This document shows, piece after piece, positions 6,360 through 9,018 of a DNA stretch of 9,018 nt. The notes beneath the pieces were generated by a model. It saw only the letters and a program-made list of their open reading frames with translations. It did no database searches and was not told the origin of the DNA. Positions within the stretch are counted from its first letter, which is position 1; each line of letters opens with the position of its first letter. Origin of the DNA: Saprospiraceae bacterium (GTDB lineage Bacteria > Bacteroidota > Bacteroidia > Chitinophagales > Saprospiraceae); the NCBI GenBank assembly GCA_020528935.1, contig JAJDFU010000498.1, positions 1-9,018 on the forward strand, written 5' to 3'. The translations under genes and the position numbers were made by a program.

Positions 6360-6376
6360 GGGTTTCCGTGAATAAT
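6351..6376. repeat. Strong 11-bp stem-loop with GTTT loop
   Basis: ATTATTCACGG (6351-6361) and CCGTGAATAAT (6366-6376) are perfectly complementary with a four-base loop. The arm sequence CCGTGAATA recurs at 6403-6411. On either strand the distal arm ends in an AT-rich segment but not a T-run, so it could be a weak terminator for minus-strand transcripts leaving the HxlR gene, or an operator. Confidence 0.6.
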
Positions 6377-6415
6377 CCGGGCGAATTGATTTATCCTGAA
6401 AACCGTGAATACCGC

Positions 6416-6455
6416 TTCAAGTATGAAATAACTTCCAGGTCATTTCATACTTGAA
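6416..6455. repeat. Perfect 14-bp inverted repeat downstream of the HxlR gene
   Basis: TTCAAGTATGAAAT (6416-6429) and ATTTCATACTTGAA (6442-6455) are perfectly complementary with a 12-nt spacer. It begins 41 bp after the HxlR stop codon in the minus direction, where a terminator is expected, but no T-run follows. A competing stem, CATTTCA (6441-6447) with TGAAATG (6452-6458), uses the same bases. Confidence 0.6.
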
Positions 6456-6496
6456 ATGGTATTATTCTTAAAATCATACAAGAGTTGGTTGGGATC

Positions 6497-6937
6497 TCAC
6501 CTTTTGGACCGGTCACGCCTGACCTTTTCCCGGTAGTTCTTCTTTAAAGCCAGAACGAATGCCTCTTTGTCGGTTTTCATTTGCTCGAGCTCTTCTCCAC
6601 TTCGCATGGGTTTATGGAGATCCCTAAGGTTTTCTTCACTCCAAATGGCCAACTCCACAATGATGGGGGCCAGGGCCAATCCGCGCTCGGTCAGCTGATA
6701 GAGATTGACTTTTTTATTGTTCGGAAGCTTCGATTTGGTAATGATCCCTAATGCTTCCAGCAACTTCAGTTTGGATGAAAGAATGTTGGTGGCAATAGCC
6801 TCCTCGCTTTCCGTGAAGTCTTTAAAGGTCTGCTTTCCATCCAGCAGCATCTGTTTCACGATGACCAACATCCATTTATCCCCCAAGATGTCCAGGGCTG
6901 AGGTTATCGGGCAATCACAGCGAAATCCAAGCTCCAT
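6497..6937 (-). CDS. HxlR family winged-helix transcriptional regulator
   Basis: HxlR proteins are small dimeric winged-helix repressors or activators; several sense electrophiles or oxidants through a conserved N-terminal Cys. From the ATG at 6937 the product has 146 residues, normal to slightly long for the family. CDCPITSALDILGDKWMLVIV at the N-terminus is the family signature; the Cys before Pro (Cys9) is the conserved position and Cys7 is an extra one. FKDFTESEEAIATNILSSKL is the recognition-helix region (about 38-57), followed by the beta wing (around SKLPNNKKVNLYQLTERG). The C-terminus has a basic extension, KKNYREKVRRDRSKR. A TTG start three codons upstream (6946) is possible, but a promoter-like element overlaps it. 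The gene is divergent from the SnoaL-like gene and shares its upstream region, the usual layout for a regulator and its target. The region is visibly richer in A+T than the flanking genes, which may reflect transfer. Confidence 0.9.
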   Translation of the reverse strand: MELGFRCDCPITSALDILGDKWMLVIVKQMLLDGKQTFKDFTESEEAIATNILSSKLKLLEALGIITKSKLPNNKKVNLYQLTERGLALAPIIVELAIWSEENLRDLHKPMRSGEELEQMKTDKEAFVLALKKNYREKVRRDRSKR

Positions 6938-6942
6938 GTTAG

Positions 6943-6973
6943 CCAAAGGTTAAATATCGCTTGCAGAACGCAA
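6943..6973 (-). promoter_or_regulatory. Putative HxlR gene promoter (Bacteroidota type, imperfect)
   Basis: On the minus strand, TTG (plus 6971-6973) is followed after 18 nt by TAACCTTTG (plus 6944-6952). This resembles the Bacteroidota -33/-7 pattern TTG...TAnnTTTG, with one extra base inside the -7 element. It overlaps the first operator-like repeat (6959-6974), consistent with autoregulation. Transcription from it would start very close to the ATG at 6937, giving a nearly leaderless mRNA. This is pattern only. Confidence 0.3.
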
Positions 6974-7000
6974 GTTTTATTTTTTTTTGCTTGCGCAACG
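6959..7000. promoter_or_regulatory. Tandem operator-like repeats between the HxlR and SnoaL-like genes
   Basis: GCTTGCAGAACG (6959-6970) and GCTTGCGCAACG (6989-7000) match at 10 of 12 bases and are exactly 30 bp apart, about three helical turns. Each also contains a TTGC...GCAA inverted repeat: CTTGC-5 nt-GCAAG at 6960-6974 and TTGCGCAA at 6991-6998. A T4-A-T9 tract (6975-6988) lies between. The position in the shared promoter region makes this the likely binding site of the neighbouring HxlR regulator. The site and spacing are seen; the binding is inferred. Confidence 0.55.
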
Positions 7001-7017
7001 AAAGTAATTAATTCTCA

Positions 7018-7122
7018 ATGAGGAGACAAATCGGGGATCCGTGTAGCCCTCACCGTTCTGCTCGCAGGCCGGACCGGCGTACAAACCGATTGAACGTTCA
7101 AAATCAACCTTTTCAACCATGA
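7018..7122 (+). CDS. Possible 34-codon upstream ORF overlapping the SnoaL-like start
   Basis: An ATG at 7018 opens a 34-residue frame rich in Arg and Gln that ends in TGA at 7120-7122, overlapping the SnoaL-like ATG in the sequence ATGA. Such overlap is typical of translationally coupled genes. Nothing in the peptide is recognised and it covers leader DNA with regulatory repeats, so it may be fortuitous. Confidence 0.15.
   Translation: MRRQIGDPCSPHRSARRPDRRTNRLNVQNQPFQP
7090..7101. promoter_or_regulatory. Perfect 12-bp palindrome just upstream of the SnoaL-like start
   Basis: TTGAACGTTCAA is perfectly self-complementary and ends 17 bp before the ATG at 7119. It differs from the TTGC/GCAA repeats nearer the HxlR gene, so it may be the site of another regulator or a leader element. 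Confidence 0.4.
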
Positions 7123-7889
7123 GTAAGAAAGAAAAAGCAAAAGCTTTTGTACAAGCGGCCCTTTCGCAGGATGCGGATAAGGCCAGGGCATTGGTCCACC
7201 CGGATTACATTCAGCACAATCCGTTCATTCCAACCGGGCTGGAGTCGTTTATTGGCCTGTTTCCGGTACTGAAGGAACATGGCACTTCGGCCCAGCCAGT
7301 GCGAATGATCGAAGACGGAGATTATGTCGTGATCCATCACCTGTGGAAGGGAGCAGCCCCCTTTGGTGCGGATGAGATGGTGTCCTTTGACGTGCTGCGT
7401 TTTGACGAAAGCGGCAAAATAGCCGAACACTGGGACGCTATGATGCCCAATATGTCGCCGAACCCGTCTGGTAGAACCCTGCTTGACGGCGAGACCGAGA
7501 TCGGGGACCTGAGCGAGACCGAAGCCAATAAAGCCCGGGTGGCAAAACTGTATGAGACCCTTACCGGGGGTAGCTGGGAGGAAGCCGGAGCAGCCCTTGA
7601 GGCGAATTTCCAGCCGGAGTACAAGCAGCACAATCCCCGGGCCGCAGATGGTTTACAAGGCTTCCTGGCGGCCATGCCTGCCGAACAGTGGGTGTTTACC
7701 AAGCAACATAAGGTGATCGGGGAAGGCAACTTCGTCCTCTCGATCGCCGAAGGCACGCACAAGGGCGTTCACTCGGTATTCTACGATCTGCTGCGGTTTG
7801 AAGGCGGTAAGGTCGCCGAACACTGGGATGTGATCCAGGCCATTCCCACGGAGGGGCTGGCAAATGAAAATACCATGTTTGGGTTCTGA
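7119..7889 (+). CDS. Tandem SnoaL-like (NTF2-fold) domain protein
   Basis: A 256-residue soluble protein made of two SnoaL-like/NTF2-like domains, a cone-shaped alpha+beta barrel fold with a ligand pocket. The halves repeat the same landmarks: QHNP at 32-35 and 170-173, a GDYVVIHH / GNFVLSIA strand at about 67-74 and 203-210, LLRF or VLRF followed by EHWD at 103-106 and 234-237. The linker is around residues 110-135. Proteins with the QHNP...EHWD pattern are usually single-domain and annotated as predicted SnoaL-like aldol-condensation enzymes; true activity is generally unproven. Conserved His, Asn, His and Asp in each half suggest two pockets. There is no signal peptide. It is divergent from an HxlR regulator, a pairing that suggests induction by a reactive small molecule and a role in its handling. 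The gene ends just before a hairpin with a T/C-rich tail. The fold assignment is confident; the reaction is unknown. Confidence 0.85.
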   Translation: MSKKEKAKAFVQAALSQDADKARALVHPDYIQHNPFIPTGLESFIGLFPVLKEHGTSAQPVRMIEDGDYVVIHHLWKGAAPFGADEMVSFDVLRFDESGKIAEHWDAMMPNMSPNPSGRTLLDGETEIGDLSETEANKARVAKLYETLTGGSWEEAGAALEANFQPEYKQHNPRAADGLQGFLAAMPAEQWVFTKQHKVIGEGNFVLSIAEGTHKGVHSVFYDLLRFEGGKVAEHWDVIQAIPTEGLANENTMFGF

Positions 7890-7908
7890 ATCAGCCTTTT
7901 CAGGGAGA

Positions 7909-7940
7909 GGAAGGTAAGTGCCTTCCCGGCACTTTCTTTC
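7909..7940 (+). terminator. Probable terminator of the SnoaL-like gene
   Basis: AAGTGCC (7916-7922) pairs with GGCACTT (7928-7934) around a 5-nt loop and is followed by TCTTTCTGTT. An alternative stem, GGAAGG (7909-7914) with CCTTCC (7921-7926), overlaps it. It sits in the 70-bp gap between two convergent genes and could act on both strands. Confidence 0.5.
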
Positions 7941-7959
7941 TGTTCCCCAAACTGACGCA

Positions 7960-8871
7960 TCAATCGAACCCTGCGCTCACGCGGTATCCCTTCCCGTTCA
8001 GTGCATCCGAGATACGCTTAATGTGAGCCGGGCCGACCTCACAGCACCCTCCAACGAGGGTGGCTCCCTGCTCGACCCATTTCATGGCGATATCGCGATA
8101 GGTATCCTCATCCAGGTCGAGCCGGGCCGACAGGCGGTTGGCCAAACCACCCGGCCGGAGGGGATCTACCGTAGTAAACCCGTTTGCATAGCCTCCGTAG
8201 GGGATGCTTGGGTTGCCCACGGCGTTCAGCGCCTCCGTGATCGCTTCGGGAGAGGAGCAATTGAACAGGAAGCCGCTCAGCGCATAGTCGGAAAGGAGGC
8301 TGACTGCCTCTTCGATGGGCTCGCCCGCCCGCAGTTGACCGGCCTGGTTTTCGGATACCGTAAAGCTCAGCAATACGGGCTTGCCGGCGGGTAAGGCCGC
8401 TTCGACCGCGGCTTTGGCCTCCCTGATGTTAGAGATCGTTTCGATCAGAAACAGGTCGGCCCTGGAGGCATGCAGTTCGACGATCTTTTCGTATTCGCTT
8501 TTGAGCTCGGGGAGGGACCGGCTGTCTGTGGTATAACTGCCGATCAGGGGAGGCAGGCAGGCGGCGATCCGGACACCGGATGCCCCGGAAGCGAGTTCGT
8601 CCCGGGCAGAAGCCGCGATCTCGTAGGCCTGCCGTTGCAATTTTTCAAACCATTCCACCTTGCCATCTCGCCGGAGGCGCGATGGGGTACAGCTGTAGCT
8701 GTTGATCGTGATCACCCTGGCCCCGGCCTGAATGAAATCCCGGTGCACCTCCCGGACCAGCCCGGGCTGATCCAGGATCATCTGCGCCGACCACATGGGG
8801 CTGTCCGGCTGTCCGGCCCTTTTGTACACTTCCTGACCTACTCCTCCATCCAGCAGGATGATCTTTCTCAT
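7960..8871 (-). CDS. Homocysteine S-methyltransferase family protein
   Basis: Enzymes of this family are zinc-dependent TIM barrels that move a methyl group onto homocysteine to form methionine in the cytoplasm. The 303-residue product starts MRKIILLDGGVGQEV, with the strand-1 Asp-Gly-Gly at 8-10. ITINSYSCTP (54-63) matches the family's TNT(Y/F) segment. LFLIETISNI (140-149) holds the conserved Glu-Thr, FNCSSPEA (203-210) provides zinc ligand Cys205, and GGCCEVGPAHI (274-284) provides Cys276 and Cys277. All three zinc cysteines are present. The length fits a stand-alone enzyme without a cobalamin domain, so the methyl donor is probably S-methylmethionine, S-adenosylmethionine or a similar sulfonium or betaine compound rather than folate through MetH. 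The start is an ATG and the stop is TGA. It is convergent with the SnoaL-like gene and preceded by a long, structured leader. The donor cannot be told from sequence. Confidence 0.92.
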   Translation of the reverse strand: MRKIILLDGGVGQEVYKRAGQPDSPMWSAQMILDQPGLVREVHRDFIQAGARVITINSYSCTPSRLRRDGKVEWFEKLQRQAYEIAASARDELASGASGVRIAACLPPLIGSYTTDSRSLPELKSEYEKIVELHASRADLFLIETISNIREAKAAVEAALPAGKPVLLSFTVSENQAGQLRAGEPIEEAVSLLSDYALSGFLFNCSSPEAITEALNAVGNPSIPYGGYANGFTTVDPLRPGGLANRLSARLDLDEDTYRDIAMKWVEQGATLVGGCCEVGPAHIKRISDALNGKGYRVSAGFD

Positions 8872-9018
8872 CGGGTTTCATTTTTGCTGCACCTGAAGCG
8901 GGCTGGACCTTCCCCGGCCCGTCCGAGCCCGGCACACTCCCGGGTATGTCGGGTAAAGACACTAAAAAAATAACCCCGGCTACCGGCGCAGGTTCAATTT
9001 GGCTGTACCGGTCAGGCC
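8872..9018 (-). promoter_or_regulatory. Upstream region of the methyltransferase gene, with a leader hairpin
   Basis: No gene is seen in these 147 bp. CGGGCTGGA (8899-8907) pairs with TCC-G-AGCCCG (8922-8931; G8925 bulged), a nine-pair GC-rich stem ending 28 bp upstream of the ATG. I looked for SAM-I, SAM-II, SAH and cobalamin riboswitch core sequences and did not recognise any. An A7 run at 8965-8971 (a T7 on the minus strand, after GGTTA) marks the likely promoter area or a weak upstream terminator. Confidence 0.4.

Larger units (their letters stand above)
6135..6496. other. Gene-poor stretch with a dense cluster of palindromes
   Basis: Between the HTH terminator and the end of the HxlR gene there are about 360 bp with no gene I can firmly support. 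A 60-codon minus-strand frame (6177-6359) is listed separately with low confidence. The stretch contains GGGG-TTG-CCCC at 6201-6211, two long perfect palindromes (6229-6240 and 6266-6279) and two strong stem-loops (6351-6376 and 6416-6455). The left half is GC-rich and the right half (from about 6345) is AT-rich, so the composition changes inside the cluster. I see no transposase, attachment core or RNA family that I recognise. Confidence 0.6.

Noticed and set aside
6938..6946. TTG start at 6946 for the HxlR protein
   Set aside because: It adds only three residues ahead of a good ATG and overlaps the promoter-like TAACCTTTG.
6960..6988. CTTGC-AGAAC-GCAAG followed by a T-tract, read as a plus-strand intrinsic terminator
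   Set aside because: The stem has only 5 bp, no plus-strand gene precedes it, and it lies in the shared promoter region of two divergent genes. An operator fits better.
8941..8985. CCGG-TAG-CCGG followed by a T7 on the minus strand, as a terminator of a gene to the right
   Set aside because: The stem is only 4 bp, and no gene end is visible within the window to support it.
1..9018. tRNA, rRNA, CRISPR array, integrase, or defence or toxin-antitoxin genes
   Set aside because: I looked for tRNA-like cloverleaf sequence, regularly spaced direct repeats, and recombinase or nuclease motifs on both strands and found none.

Overview
The window looks like chromosomal DNA from a GC-rich member of the Bacteroidota, possibly Saprospiria-like. 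The best clue is the first gene, an EF-G paralog of the EF-G2 type that I know from Bacteroides. Secreted M1 peptidases with a long C-terminal extension fit the same phylum. The genus assignment is inference. I see no rRNA, tRNA, CRISPR array or insertion sequence.

Layout: (1) Positions 1-1974 (+) hold the 3' part of an EF-G2-like gene that runs in from the left edge and carries an in-frame TAA at 76-78, inside the G domain. (2) A concentric inverted repeat (1989-2100) leads to a small coiled-coil protein gene (2114-2485, +). (3) A hairpin at 2501-2534 separates it from a convergent gene on the minus strand (5611-2552). That gene encodes a secreted M1 zinc metallopeptidase with a predicted C-terminal outer-membrane beta-barrel. 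(4) A 258-bp divergent intergenic region with several palindromes leads to a 70-residue helix-turn-helix protein with an acidic tail (5870-6082, +). (5) About 410 bp without a convincing gene (6083-6496) contain an intrinsic terminator and then a dense cluster of perfect palindromes and hairpins. (6) A visibly AT-richer stretch holds an HxlR-type regulator (6937-6497, minus). It is divergent from a double-domain SnoaL-like protein (7119-7889, +), with operator-like repeats between them. (7) After a short convergent terminator region comes a homocysteine S-methyltransferase family gene (8871-7960, minus) with a structured upstream leader.

Functional links: the only clear regulatory unit is the HxlR/SnoaL-like divergent pair. 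The two cysteines at the regulator's N-terminus suggest a redox or electrophile sensor controlling its neighbour. The other genes appear to be separate units, several arranged convergently or divergently with hairpins between them. The most unusual coding feature is the EF-G2-like gene. It has Arg where ordinary EF-G has the catalytic His of the G3 motif, an altered G4 motif (NHLD), and a premature stop two codons before that G3 motif. The most unusual non-coding features are the palindrome cluster at 6201-6458 and the concentric inverted repeat at 1989-2100.
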